Positions 16,992 to 25,441 of a stretch of 64,000 nucleotides of DNA are shown in pieces. This DNA is from Streptococcus respiraculi. Lineage in GTDB: Bacteria > Bacillota > Bacilli > Lactobacillales > Streptococcaceae. How positions within the stretch are numbered: position 1 is the stretch's first letter; each line of letters begins with the position of its first letter. The DNA is taken from contig NZ_CP022680.1 in assembly GCF_003595525.1 (NCBI RefSeq), positions 1,824,001 to 1,888,000 of the forward strand. Direction: 5' to 3'. The notes under the pieces are model-generated. The model was not told where the DNA came from and made no database searches. It saw only the letters and a list, made by a program, of their open reading frames with translations. The position numbers and the translations under genes were made by a program.

Positions 16992-18065
16992 CTAGGACAA
17001 ATTCTGCAATGGATCGACCTTGAAAATCGAGCGCACAGAGAAACTAGCGCCGATTAGGGCAAAGAATACCAAGGAAAGACTGACAGTTCCATAGAAGAAC
17101 CAGTTATTCTCAAAAGGAACAGCGCTTGGTAAAGCAATAGAAGATAGGTAAGTGAGCGACAAGCCTAGGAGCGTTCCGATACTTGATAGCAAGAAGGTCT
17201 GCGCTACCACGCTAGCCGAAATAAAGCGATTTGACAAGCCTTGAATCTTCATCAAGCCAAAAATCGGTGCTTTCTGAGTGGTCAGAACATAGATGAAAAT
17301 CGCAATCACAATCGCCGCAATCACCACCAAAAAGCCGATCATGAAGCCAAAGGTCACGTTTTGCGCCTGGTAACCTGGCAAATGCTCAATGAAATCAGCC
17401 ACGGCTAGCTTTTCCATATCCTCTTTCGGATAGCTTGTCACATCACCACGAACAATGACCGCACTGATTGAGGTCACATCGTCCTGACCTGGAATCTTGG
17501 TGGTCGTGTCCAAATCCTGAAAATCCATATAAACAACAGGTGCCACACTAAAAGCTGCATTTTCTGTATAGCCGACAATGGTCACCGGCTCATCAAAGAC
17601 AGATAGATGAACGGTTTTTCCGATTTCAAAGCCTTCTTTTTCACCGAGGGCTTTGTCAATCACTACCTCATGCACCTTTTCAAAAGAACGCCCTTCGACA
17701 ATATTGGGCTCTAAAAAGGTGCCTTTTTCAATAGCAAACACGCTGATTTTTTCCTTATCATCAGAAGTTGCCTCATCCTTGACCCACGCTGCGCCTGCTT
17801 GCTGCTTGAGCATAGTCTTTTCATTAGCTGTCACATCATCTGCCAATTTCATATCCAGATGCGAAGCACTCATCAATTTATTGGCCTCAGATGAGAGCAA
17901 AACAGAATCTGCCTGCCATTTATCAACCGCGGATCGGTTCTGCTGCATCAAGCCATAAGCCAAACCTGTCAGGAAAAAGACTAGGTAGGCAATCAATACC
18001 AATAATCCCAAGACCAAGCCATAGCGAAGCTTGTTCTGGCGCATTTCTTCAATCGCTAAAAACAT
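16992..18065 (-). CDS. hrtB: FtsX-family permease, HrtB-like
   Basis: Permease of 357 residues with one N-terminal helix (YGLVLGLLVLIAYLVFFLTG), a large outer domain (about 45-230) and three C-terminal helices, the MacB/HrtB layout. The opening MFLAIEEMRQNKLRYGL and FFLTGLAYGLMQQNR closely resemble haem-exporter permeases as I remember them. First gene of the pair, with a promoter flanked by palindromes. Neither HssRS nor HrtR genes are visible, so its regulator lies elsewhere or is different. Confidence 0.68.
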   Translation of the reverse strand: MFLAIEEMRQNKLRYGLVLGLLVLIAYLVFFLTGLAYGLMQQNRSAVDKWQADSVLLSSEANKLMSASHLDMKLADDVTANEKTMLKQQAGAAWVKDEATSDDKEKISVFAIEKGTFLEPNIVEGRSFEKVHEVVIDKALGEKEGFEIGKTVHLSVFDEPVTIVGYTENAAFSVAPVVYMDFQDLDTTTKIPGQDDVTSISAVIVRGDVTSYPKEDMEKLAVADFIEHLPGYQAQNVTFGFMIGFLVVIAAIVIAIFIYVLTTQKAPIFGLMKIQGLSNRFISASVVAQTFLLSSIGTLLGLSLTYLSSIALPSAVPFENNWFFYGTVSLSLVFFALIGASFSVRSIFKVDPLQNLS

Positions 18066-18183
18066 ATATCCTCATTTCTACTGATTACAAATTCATTCTA
18101 CTATTTTCTCTTGTTCTCCCCTATTGCTGACTAGGTCGGTCCTTCAAATAGCTGCCACACGATTCTTCCCTCTCTCTTTTTAA

Positions 18184-18226
18184 TTCTCATGAGAACTATT
18201 TTAGTTCTTATGAGAACAAATTGCAA
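18184..18226 (-). promoter_or_regulatory. hrtBA promoter with two palindromic operator sites
   Basis: On the minus strand TTGCAA (18221-18226), 17 bases, TAAAAT (18198-18203). The spacer is filled by GTTCTCATAAGAAC (18204-18217), and a second site TTCTCATGAGAA (18184-18195) covers the start region. The repeated GTTCTCAT on the minus strand could also be read as a direct repeat 21 bases apart. Confidence 0.6.
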
Positions 18227-18245
18227 CCATTTTGCTCAAGAAATG

Positions 18246-18275
18246 AAAAAAGCGAACGACCAAGAGGTCACTCAC
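18246..18275 (-). terminator. Terminator on the ddl side of the hrtB gap
   Basis: Ten-pair stem with wobble pairs (GTGAGTGACC / GGTCGTTCGC), loop TCTT, then TTTTTT on the minus strand. It would end ddl transcripts after they have crossed the CRISPR-like tract. Confidence 0.6.
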
Positions 18276-18282
18276 TTTAATC

Positions 18283-18439
18283 CTATAGAACTATTATTAA
18301 AACAGCAAAGCTTTTAAAACTAACTTTATTTAAATGAGTTTCGGAATCAGATGACATAGCCTAGCTCTAAAATAGCCCTATGTTGTACGTTTGTAATGTC
18401 CTTGATTTAGAATCAGTTGAGACAGCACAGCTCTAATAA
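18283..18439 (-). CRISPR. Degenerate type II-A-like CRISPR repeat tract (remnant, no cas genes)
   Basis: Two copies are clear, at 18338-18373 and 18404-18439. Their starts are 66 bases apart, i.e. 36 + 30, the usual repeat and spacer sizes of streptococcal type II-A arrays. On the minus strand the second copy contains TTAGAGCTGTGCTGT, identical to the 5' part of such repeats as I know them; the first has TTTTAGAGCTAGGCTAT. By hand alignment the copies match 27 and 25 of 36 positions of the typical repeat. A poorer third copy with small insertions may span 18283-18320. The 30-base spacer is 18374-18403. The tract cannot be active here. Confidence 0.45.
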
Positions 18440-18471
18440 AAGCTCTACCCCGCTGTTATCTTCTACTGCTG

Positions 18472-19518
18472 TTAAATCAAATGTTGTTCACGTTTTCTAA
18501 AGGTTTCCTTGGCTAAAACGACGAGCTTTTCAATCAAATCAGGGTAGACAAGGCCCATATTGTCCCACAAGAGGGGGTACATTGACCACTGGGTAAAGCC
18601 TGGCATGGTATTTAATTCGTTGAGGAAAATCTCCCCGCTTTCTGTCAGGAAGAAATCACAACGGGATAGACCGCATCCGCCAATGGCACGAAAGGCACTA
18701 GCTGCGTAAGAGCGCATTTGCTCTGCAATATCAGCTGAAATGGCGGCTGGAATGGCCATGGTAATTTTATTGTCGATGTATTTGGCATCGTAATCATAGA
18801 AAGCCACGTCCTTGACAACTTCCCCAGGCAGGGTTGTCTGTACATCCGCATTCCCTAAGATGCCCACTTCAATCTCACGCGCATTGACCCCCTGCTCCAC
18901 CAAAAGACGGCTATCGTAGCGGAAGGCGAGTTCAATGGCCGAGCGCAACTCAGCTTGATTTTCTGCTTTTGAAATCCCAACGCTTGAGCCCATATTCGCT
19001 GGCTTAACAAAGACAGGATAAGTCAGATTAGCTTCTACTGCACAAATCTTTGCTTCTATATCTTCACCTTCAATAACCGTTTCAAAGGCCACTTGAGGAA
19101 TACCTTCTGATGCTAGCACCTGCTTGGTCGTAATCTTATCCATAGCTACACTAGAAGCCAGAACATTTGTTCCCACATAAGGCAGGCGCAAGACTTCTAG
19201 GAAACCTTGGATTGATCCGTCTTCGCCCATGGGACCATGAAGGACTGGAAAGACCACGGCATTTTCTTCATAAATATCGCTCGGACGAATCCCTTGACTT
19301 GGAACAATAGTGCTGTTCGTCATCAATTTCTCATCGAGAGACGGTGTACTGTCAAATTCTTGTGTCTTGATAAAATCTCCATTTTGAGCAATAAAGTAGG
19401 TTTTAACAAAAAACTTCTCATAGTTAATTGCCCGCATCACACTTTCGGCAGACAAGACCGATACTTCACGCTCAGCAGAGCGTCCGCCATAGAGGAGAAT
19501 AATGGTTTCTTTTGACAT
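18472..19518 (-). CDS. ddl: D-alanine--D-alanine ligase
   Basis: ATP-grasp enzyme making D-Ala-D-Ala for cell-wall precursors. The 348-residue protein has [19 protein letters not shown] at the start, [31 protein letters not shown] and the metal-binding end [20 protein letters not shown]. The active-site residue following the EVGILGN strand region and the Y/F choice for vancomycin cannot be judged here. ATG 19518. It is the last gene of pbp2b-recR-ddl. Confidence 0.94.
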   Translation of the reverse strand: MSKETIILLYGGRSAEREVSVLSAESVMRAINYEKFFVKTYFIAQNGDFIKTQEFDSTPSLDEKLMTNSTIVPSQGIRPSDIYEENAVVFPVLHGPMGEDGSIQGFLEVLRLPYVGTNVLASSVAMDKITTKQVLASEGIPQVAFETVIEGEDIEAKICAVEANLTYPVFVKPANMGSSVGISKAENQAELRSAIELAFRYDSRLLVEQGVNAREIEVGILGNADVQTTLPGEVVKDVAFYDYDAKYIDNKITMAIPAAISADIAEQMRSYAASAFRAIGGCGLSRCDFFLTESGEIFLNELNTMPGFTQWSMYPLLWDNMGLVYPDLIEKLVVLAKETFRKREQHLI

Positions 19519-19559
19519 GGATTTTCCCTAACTTTCTATTACGAATACTGGTTGTTCAA

Positions 19560-20156
19560 CTATAGTTCAGTACGATTTTCAATCGCTCGCAGGAGGGTTA
19601 CTTCATCAGCGTATTCAATATCAGAGCCGACTGCAAGGCCTCGGGCAAGACGCGTTACCTTGATACCAGCAGGCTTTAGAACCCGTGAAATATACATAGA
19701 CGTCGCTTCGCCGTCTGCTGTTGCATTGGTGGCAATGATGACTTCAGTCACCTCGTTTTCCATCAAGCGCGTCAGCAAACTCTTGAGGTTGATATCATCT
19801 GGACCGACCCCATTCATGGGGGAAATCAGACCGTGGAGGACATGGTACAAGCCATGGTATTCCTGAATATTTTCCATGGCTGAGACATCCCTGCTATCTT
19901 CTACTACTAAAATCGTCGATAAATCCCGCGTCTGATCCTGACAAATTGCACAGGTCTCATCTTCCGCAAGATTGCCACAAATCTGACAGTAGGCCAAATC
20001 ACGCTTGGCTGCTAGAAGATTTTTCGCAAATTCATTGACCACATCTTCTTCCATACCAATCGTATAAAAGGCCAGACGAGTCGCCGTTTTAATACCAATT
20101 CCAGGGAGCTTTGAGTAACTCTCAATCAATTTTGCAATGGGTGTAGGATATAACAA
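19560..20156 (-). CDS. recR: Recombination protein RecR
   Basis: DNA-repair protein that works with RecO/RecF to load RecA on gaps. The 198-residue protein has the helix-hairpin-helix region [15 protein letters not shown], four zinc-binding cysteines in [16 protein letters not shown] and the Toprim domain ([14 protein letters not shown]). The start is TTG 20156 ([10 protein letters not shown]); no ATG is available and the ribosome site is weak. Expression may depend on transcription from pbp2b. Confidence 0.93.
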   Translation of the reverse strand: MLYPTPIAKLIESYSKLPGIGIKTATRLAFYTIGMEEDVVNEFAKNLLAAKRDLAYCQICGNLAEDETCAICQDQTRDLSTILVVEDSRDVSAMENIQEYHGLYHVLHGLISPMNGVGPDDINLKSLLTRLMENEVTEVIIATNATADGEATSMYISRVLKPAGIKVTRLARGLAVGSDIEYADEVTLLRAIENRTEL

Positions 20157-20502
20157 TGCTGGTTTCTAACTTTCTGTAAAATTCTATAGATGTTGATTTC
20201 AAGGGCTTTTTAGTCATCTACTTTTTGTGAAACTCTATATTTCTTTGTAATTTTATAGAATTTCTGCCCCTTTTTGGTGCAAAAATCTTTTCCAAGACTT
20301 TATCTATTTCGTCTGTATTAGTATACCACAAAAAGAGGTTTAGGTGGAATTCTTTTTATTCGCAAAAAACAACCAGCCCTGTCAGAGCTGGTTATTTTCG
20401 GAGATTATGAAAAATTTTAGGATTGACTATAGTATACAGAAAATCTGTCAGACAGACATCGGTCCTGAGATGGATTTTTCATCAAGCTTTTTTCTCCAAT
20501 TG
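20157..20502. other. Intergenic region between recR and pbp2b
   Basis: 346 bases without a supported gene. It holds an inverted pair of AAATTCTATA-like blocks (about 20178 and 20255) of unknown meaning and, at 20364-20398, the pbp2b terminator listed separately. No recR promoter was convincing. Confidence 0.4.
20364..20398 (-). terminator. Terminator of pbp2b
   Basis: Arms AACCAGC / GCTGGTT with a CTGACAG-containing loop, then GTTTTTT on the minus strand. It separates pbp2b from recR. Confidence 0.7.
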
Positions 20503-22578
20503 CTAATTCATCGGATGTAGCGATTGATAGAGATTGATAATTTCTGTTGTGATGCGCTTACTAGTAGACGAATCAATATCCGTCAAATTCGGTAGAATAA
20601 CCGCCACTGCGATTTTAGGATTGGAGCTTGGTGCATAAGAAACAATATTGGTGTTGACTGCGTTTAAGACTTGTCCTGACTCTGTTGTGACAAAGGTTTC
20701 GGCCGTACCAGTCTTGGCACTGATGGACACACTGGCACCTTCTGCAATGCCTCTTCCTGTTGTAAGGCCACTTCCACCATTGACCACCATGTAAAATCCT
20801 TGCTGGATCAGCGCCATCTCTTCTGCTGAGAGATTGACCTGATTTAATTCTTTTCCAGAAACAGCCTCAATCTTCTCTCCGAGACCACCCTCTGCATTGT
20901 TGGCATAGATTCCTTCTGCTATATGCGGACTAACTCGCCGACCACCATTTGCCACTGTAGCTACATATTGAGCCATCTGCATTGGCGTATAATTGTCAAA
21001 CTGTCCGAAAGAATTGGTCAAATAGTTTGCAATTGAATACTCTTTCGGAATAAAACCAGTTGATTCAAGCGGTAGGTCAATTCCTGTTGGTGCACCGAGG
21101 CCATATTCTCCAAAGATTGTGCGCAATTTTTCCATAGAAGTATTGAGGGATTCATTTTCCTTTAAAATCATTCCAGGAACATAGGGTTGTCCTAGCATAT
21201 CAAGAGCAATCTGAACCATATAGGTATTGGATGAATATTGCAGGGCTTCGACTGCGTTAATGTTCCGGTTGCCATACAGGGTAAACCAAGAAGTAATTGG
21301 AGCAGAGCCTGCAAATTGAATCGGCTGATCAAGTAGAACCTGATTGCCTGCAATCACTCCTTCCTCCCATCCTGCTGTCAGGGTTGCGCCCTTAATAATA
21401 GACCCCGGAACAAAGGTGTTGGTGATAGTACCTAAGGCATTTTCCTTGACTTCATTGGTCTTGGTATCATGACTATAGCCTGCCATGGCAAGAACTGCCC
21501 CTGTCTCGGGCTCAAGCGCCACGGCATAGACTCCTTCTGAATAGCGAGCGCTACCTGTCGCTAGTTCACTATCAAAATAACGCTTCAAAATAGCATTGAC
21601 TCCGTCTTGGAAGGCTAAATCAATCGTTAATTTGATATTTTTCCCCTTGCTGCCTTCCTGAATAGTCGTGATGCTTTCGACCGTTCCATTGCGGTCGAGG
21701 TTGATTTCCTTCTTCTCCCGCTGACCTTGTAGAACTTCTTCATACTGCTTTTCTAGATACGCTGTTCCCACACGGTCATTGAGCGAATAGCCCTTGGCCA
21801 AGTAATCCTCGGCATCTTCTTCTGGTAGACCTACTTGTTGGGTCGTCACCGTACCGATAATGGAAGCTAGTGAAGTCGGGGCTACAACCCGCTTCCAACT
21901 ACTTGCCGTAGAAATCCCTGACAACTCAGCTTCATTTGCGGCAATCATGGCAATCTGCTCAGCCGTTAGCGGGTCTGTCACCAGATGAACCGTTTCAAAA
22001 TAAGCTGCGGCATTCATTTGCGAAAAGAGTTCTACCGCTTTTAATTCCTCATCAGAATAGGCGGTCTGTTCTTCGGTCAAACTGGCAACAGCATTGTTAT
22101 AGACAACTGCCTCATCCAGGCTATTACCGTCTGTATCCAGGCGCTGGTCTTTGGGCAATTTTTTCACAACTTCCGCATAGACTTCTGGATCAGCCAGATA
22201 ATAATCCGCACGCTCCCGCGGTGTTACATCGGCATCAGTCACAGCCAGCCACTGCAGGAGCTTGGCTGCAACTTCTTTCATCTGGCGGGCGGTCATTTTA
22301 TTGGAACGGGTAAAGGTTGCGACCTGCTCGACCTGATTTTCCACCAAGGCAAGGCCCTTGGCATCATAAATCTGCCCACGAACCGAGCTATTGGTAATCA
22401 CTTTTTGACTGGCTTTAGCGAGTTTATCAGTGTAGAAATCTTTGTTGATAATCTGCATATAGGCCAAGCGTGCAATCAAAACGGAAAACAGAACAATGAC
22501 AATGGCAAATAAAATATTCAATCGTCGAGGAATAACCGCATCCTCGCGCCCCTTGCGGGAAGGTACATGTTTTGTCAC
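20503..22578 (-). CDS. pbp2b: Class B penicillin-binding protein 2B
   Basis: Transpeptidase for peripheral cell-wall synthesis, anchored by one N-terminal helix (LFAIVIVLFSVLIARLAYM). The 691-residue protein has a dimerisation/pedestal region, then catalytic motifs SIIK (within FVPGSIIKGATL), SSN (within LQYSSNTYMVQ) and KTG (SAKTGTAETFV). Start chosen at GTG 22578, eight bases after GAGG; the in-frame TTG 22584 is only three bases from it. Mutations around these motifs cause beta-lactam resistance in streptococci, but resistance cannot be inferred without a reference. Confidence 0.93.
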   Translation of the reverse strand: MTKHVPSRKGREDAVIPRRLNILFAIVIVLFSVLIARLAYMQIINKDFYTDKLAKASQKVITNSSVRGQIYDAKGLALVENQVEQVATFTRSNKMTARQMKEVAAKLLQWLAVTDADVTPRERADYYLADPEVYAEVVKKLPKDQRLDTDGNSLDEAVVYNNAVASLTEEQTAYSDEELKAVELFSQMNAAAYFETVHLVTDPLTAEQIAMIAANEAELSGISTASSWKRVVAPTSLASIIGTVTTQQVGLPEEDAEDYLAKGYSLNDRVGTAYLEKQYEEVLQGQREKKEINLDRNGTVESITTIQEGSKGKNIKLTIDLAFQDGVNAILKRYFDSELATGSARYSEGVYAVALEPETGAVLAMAGYSHDTKTNEVKENALGTITNTFVPGSIIKGATLTAGWEEGVIAGNQVLLDQPIQFAGSAPITSWFTLYGNRNINAVEALQYSSNTYMVQIALDMLGQPYVPGMILKENESLNTSMEKLRTIFGEYGLGAPTGIDLPLESTGFIPKEYSIANYLTNSFGQFDNYTPMQMAQYVATVANGGRRVSPHIAEGIYANNAEGGLGEKIEAVSGKELNQVNLSAEEMALIQQGFYMVVNGGSGLTTGRGIAEGASVSISAKTGTAETFVTTESGQVLNAVNTNIVSYAPSSNPKIAVAVILPNLTDIDSSTSKRITTEIINLYQSLHPMN

Positions 22579-22653
22579 ATTCAAAACCTCATTCTAGAAA
22601 ATTCTTTTCTATTATACCACATTGCACTTGTTTTTTCTGTTAAAACCAATCTG

Positions 22654-24048
22654 TTACTCTCCGAATTTTGTTTGGCACAAGATACCATTTTCAATCTGCC
22701 AAGTCTGATTGGTCACATTTTTAACAAAGTCTTTATCGTGTGAAATCAGGAGTAAGCTTCCTTTGTACTCTGTTAAAAATCGTTCTAGAGCTAAAAGGGT
22801 AGTCAAGTCTAAGAAATTTGTCGGCTCATCCAAGACCAAGAGGTTATGGTCACTCAGCAGGGCTTTTGCTAAGGAGAGTCGAACTCGCTCACCGCCTGAT
22901 AAAACAGCCACCTTCTGTCTTGCTTTCTCATAGCGAATGCCAAGCATTGCCAGTAGATTTAAAATCGTTACCTTATCTTGGACTGAACAACTAGCGGCAT
23001 TTTCAAAGGCTGATTGTGTTTCATCAAGATCCTGCAAATCCTGAGCAAAATAGGCTATGGCTAGTTTTTCTGAAAAATAACCTGCAAGTTCTTTTCTCAC
23101 CAACTGACGAATAAAAGTCGTTTTACCAGATCCATTTCTCCCTGTAAGTGCGAGACGATCTCCTTTTTGCATCGAAAATGAAGGATAGTCAAATAACCAC
23201 TGACCGTCTATCCTAATCTGACCTGCTTCTAAACGAAATAAGGTATGAATGTCTTGTTCGATTACTCCTTTCATTTCCAATTTTACCCAAGGTTCTTTGC
23301 GGGGCTGCCTAATCTTTTCTAAGCGTTCTATTCGCTTCTCAATCGCTTTTGCTCCCTTGCCCATAGCCTTTGCCTGACTGTCGTAACTTCCCATTTTGGA
23401 TTGGACTTTCCACTCCGAACTCGATCGCCCTTTTTTGCGTTTGGTTAGCTTATCTGCTCTTTGTTTTCGCGTTTGTGCAATATCACGCAAGTGATTGACC
23501 GTCTGCTGGTAGTGGCGATAAGCCTGTTCTTGCTGCTCACGCTCCTTTCTTCTCGCTTCTTCAAAGGCCTGATAGTTGCCTACGTAGGACGTAATTGTTT
23601 GTTCGGCTAATAGCCAAATATGGTCAACAACTTGATTCAAAAAATAGCGATCATGGCTCACGACAATAACTGTTCCTCGATACCGTCTTAATTGATGAAT
23701 CAACCACTGACGATTTTCTTGATCCATATTAGCCGTCGGCTCATCCAAAAAGAGGATACCTGCCCGTTGAGACAAGGCTTTTTTGATAGCCTTCAAGGTC
23801 TGTTCACCACCCGATAAACTACTCGCCTCCTTCAGCTGGGGTACATAAGCCCAATCCGAGTGTATCCATACCTGTCCACGGTATTCTTCATCTGCTCCGA
23901 TAAATATGTTTAACAAACTAGACTTTCCTATCCCATTTTCACCTATGATGCCAATTCTTTGTCCTGATTGAACTTCCAAATGAGGAATAGTGACTAACTT
24001 TCTGCCTTCCACTTCCTTTTGAAGATTGATACAGCTGATAACTTCCAT
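22654..24048 (-). CDS. ABC-F family ATPase, possible antibiotic ribosomal-protection factor
   Basis: Soluble twin ATPase of 464 residues without membrane helices. First domain: GIIGENGIGKSSLLN, SSLSGGEQTLKAIKKAL, ILFLDEPTANMDQ. Basic linker about 185-250 (QTRKQRADKLTKRKKGR). Second domain: LTGRNGSGKTTFIRQL, VLSGGERVRLSLAKAL, LLVLDEPTNFLDL. The size and short N-terminus resemble resistance ABC-F proteins (Msr, Vga, Lsa type) more than housekeeping EttA/Uup, but it matches none well enough to name. A uORF with a terminator precedes it, the control style typical of antibiotic-inducible members. Confidence 0.8.
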   Translation of the reverse strand: MEVISCINLQKEVEGRKLVTIPHLEVQSGQRIGIIGENGIGKSSLLNIFIGADEEYRGQVWIHSDWAYVPQLKEASSLSGGEQTLKAIKKALSQRAGILFLDEPTANMDQENRQWLIHQLRRYRGTVIVVSHDRYFLNQVVDHIWLLAEQTITSYVGNYQAFEEARRKEREQQEQAYRHYQQTVNHLRDIAQTRKQRADKLTKRKKGRSSSEWKVQSKMGSYDSQAKAMGKGAKAIEKRIERLEKIRQPRKEPWVKLEMKGVIEQDIHTLFRLEAGQIRIDGQWLFDYPSFSMQKGDRLALTGRNGSGKTTFIRQLVRKELAGYFSEKLAIAYFAQDLQDLDETQSAFENAASCSVQDKVTILNLLAMLGIRYEKARQKVAVLSGGERVRLSLAKALLSDHNLLVLDEPTNFLDLTTLLALERFLTEYKGSLLLISHDKDFVKNVTNQTWQIENGILCQTKFGE

Positions 24049-24092
24049 ACTTCGTCTCCTTCTGATGCTTGCAAAAAGATTTAGAAGGGTAC

Positions 24093-24130
24093 ATAAAAAG
24101 CCATGCTAAAGTAGCAATCTCTAACATAGC
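24093..24130 (-). terminator. Attenuator hairpin in the ABC-F leader
   Basis: On the minus strand GCTATGTTAG pairs with TTTAGCATGGC (three wobble pairs), loop AGATTGCTAC, followed by TTTTTATG. It lies about 45 bases before the ABC-F start, after the uORF, so it can stop transcription before the gene. Confidence 0.6.
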
Positions 24131-24195
24131 CTTCCTTTGCTGTGACAGTCAAAGAAAAACCAATGACTACTCATGAACATCCAAGCGAGACACAT
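24121..24195 (-). CDS. uORF / leader peptide of the ABC-F gene (24 residues)
   Basis: ATG 24195 follows GAGGTG by eight bases. The peptide reads MCLAWMFMSSHWFFFDCHSK then GRLC and stops at TAG 24121-24123, inside the 5' arm of the attenuator hairpin. It is rich in aromatic residues. A ribosome stalled or slow near its end would cover the 5' arm and prevent terminator formation. Leader-peptide control is known for several ABC-F and other ribosome-protection genes; here it is inferred from layout. Confidence 0.5.
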   Translation of the reverse strand: MCLAWMFMSSHWFFFDCHSKGRLC

Positions 24196-24334
24196 CAATT
24201 CATCACCTCACCATGTTCATCAAGTAAAACTTCTAAATCTCAACAGTACAGTCTTGCCCCTTGTATCAGCACTATCCTCAGTGCACAGAAATAATACTCA
24301 TCAAAAATCAGCTGCTTCTATCGTTAACTCACCT

Positions 24335-24425
24335 GCGGAAGTGGGACTCAATCGTGATTTCGAAGAAATCGATTATCCTTACTCCTGTATTTCTAGGTTC
24401 AGGCTAGGTTTGTCTCAGCCTACTA
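24335..24425 (+). repeat. Intergenic repeat, family A copy
   Basis: Contains GTGGGACTCAATCGTGATTT, GAAGAAATCGATT, TACTCCTGTATTTCTAGG and TTCAGG, matching blocks at 5441-5645 and 11795-11885. The remaining bases between 24196 and 24588 show no gene; the ABC-F promoter must lie here but no clear one was found. Confidence 0.5.
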
Positions 24426-24587
24426 CCTTCGATTTCATCGGCTAATCAGATGTTGATTTTATAGAGTATAAGGGGTAAAACAAACAGTCGATTTAGTTGT
24501 TATTCATGGTTTTTCGAACCTCTTTTCATTTATTAAGCATACTATACCACACTTTTTAACCACTGACAAGGAGATTTCTCTTACAGA

Positions 24588-24618
24588 CAAAAACCATACA
24601 GACGGTAAACGTCCATAT
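24588..24618 (-). terminator. Terminator of vicRKX
   Basis: Nested arms CCATA/TATGG and GACG/CGTC around TTTAC, followed by TTTTTG on the minus strand. Confidence 0.6.
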
Positions 24619-24631
24619 GGCTCTGATGTGA

Positions 24632-25435
24632 TTATATCTCCGTTAAGGGTGTAGCAGTGTCTGGCGATGTATCATATATTTGGAAGTCAACGCCAACTCC
24701 CAAATCCGCTTGAGCCAGCTGATTGACCATGGTCATGTGGGCTAGTTCCTTGATGTTGTTCTCCTTGCTGAGGTGACCAAGGTAAATCTTCTTGGTCCGA
24801 TTTCCAAGTGAGCGAATCATGGCATCTGCGCCGTCCTCGTTACAAAGGTGTCCCTTATCGGACAAAATACGCTGCTTGAGATTCCATGAATAAGAACCCG
24901 CCCGCAAGATTTCCACATCGTGGTTGGACTCAATCAGGTACCCGTCCGCATTTTCCACAATCCCTGCCAGGCGGTCACTGACATAGCCCGTATCCGTCAA
25001 CATGACAAAGCTCTTGTCATCTTTCATAAAGCGGTAAAATTGTGGACAAGCCGCATCATGGCTGACCCCGAAACTTTCAATGTCCAAGTCCCCAAAGGTC
25101 TTGGTCACACCCAACTCAAAAATATGCTTTTGCTCAAGGGAAATCTTTCCTAGCTTTCCCTCCATAGCCTGCCAGGTCGCTTCGTTAGCATAAATGTCCA
25201 TGCCATATTTACGAGCTAGAACGCCAATCCCGTGAATATGATCGCTATGCTCGTGCGTAACTAAAATGGCATCCAAATCCTCCGGTCTGCGGCCAATTTC
25301 TGCCAGCAAACTGGTGATTTTCTTGCCCGACAAGCCTGCGTCCACCAAAATCTTTTTCTTCTCTGTTTCTAAATAGAAGGAATTTCCACTCGAACCAGAG
25401 GCTAAAATACTATATCGAAAACCTGTTTCTCCCAT
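24632..25435 (-). CDS. vicX: MBL-fold hydrolase VicX/WalJ (YycJ)
   Basis: Metallo-beta-lactamase fold protein of 267 residues encoded with the VicRK system; implicated in cell-wall and DNA-repair related phenotypes, enzymatic activity not settled. Motifs: SILASGSSGNSFYLE at the start and ILVTHEHSDHIHGIG (HxHxDH, near residue 60), with further histidines in SNHDVE and LGHLSKENN. Starts six bases after vicK ends and is followed by a terminator, so it is the last operon gene. Confidence 0.92.
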   Translation of the reverse strand: MGETGFRYSILASGSSGNSFYLETEKKKILVDAGLSGKKITSLLAEIGRRPEDLDAILVTHEHSDHIHGIGVLARKYGMDIYANEATWQAMEGKLGKISLEQKHIFELGVTKTFGDLDIESFGVSHDAACPQFYRFMKDDKSFVMLTDTGYVSDRLAGIVENADGYLIESNHDVEILRAGSYSWNLKQRILSDKGHLCNEDGADAMIRSLGNRTKKIYLGHLSKENNIKELAHMTMVNQLAQADLGVGVDFQIYDTSPDTATPLTEI

Positions 25436-25441
25436 ACACTC

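Noticed and set aside
18283..18320. Reading the first, poorer repeat copy as a tracrRNA anti-repeat
   Set aside because: No tracrRNA-like downstream hairpins with terminator and no cas9; the two clear copies with 66-base spacing fit a decayed array better.
19540..19547. TACGAATA, the competence (ComX) box motif
   Set aside because: On the plus strand it points into the 3' end of recR, antisense to it, and no competence gene follows. Eight bases can occur by chance.
24091..24117. MAFYVPF short frame in the ABC-F leader as the regulatory peptide
   Set aside because: It begins in the terminator's 3' arm and has no ribosome site; the upstream 24-codon uORF is better placed.
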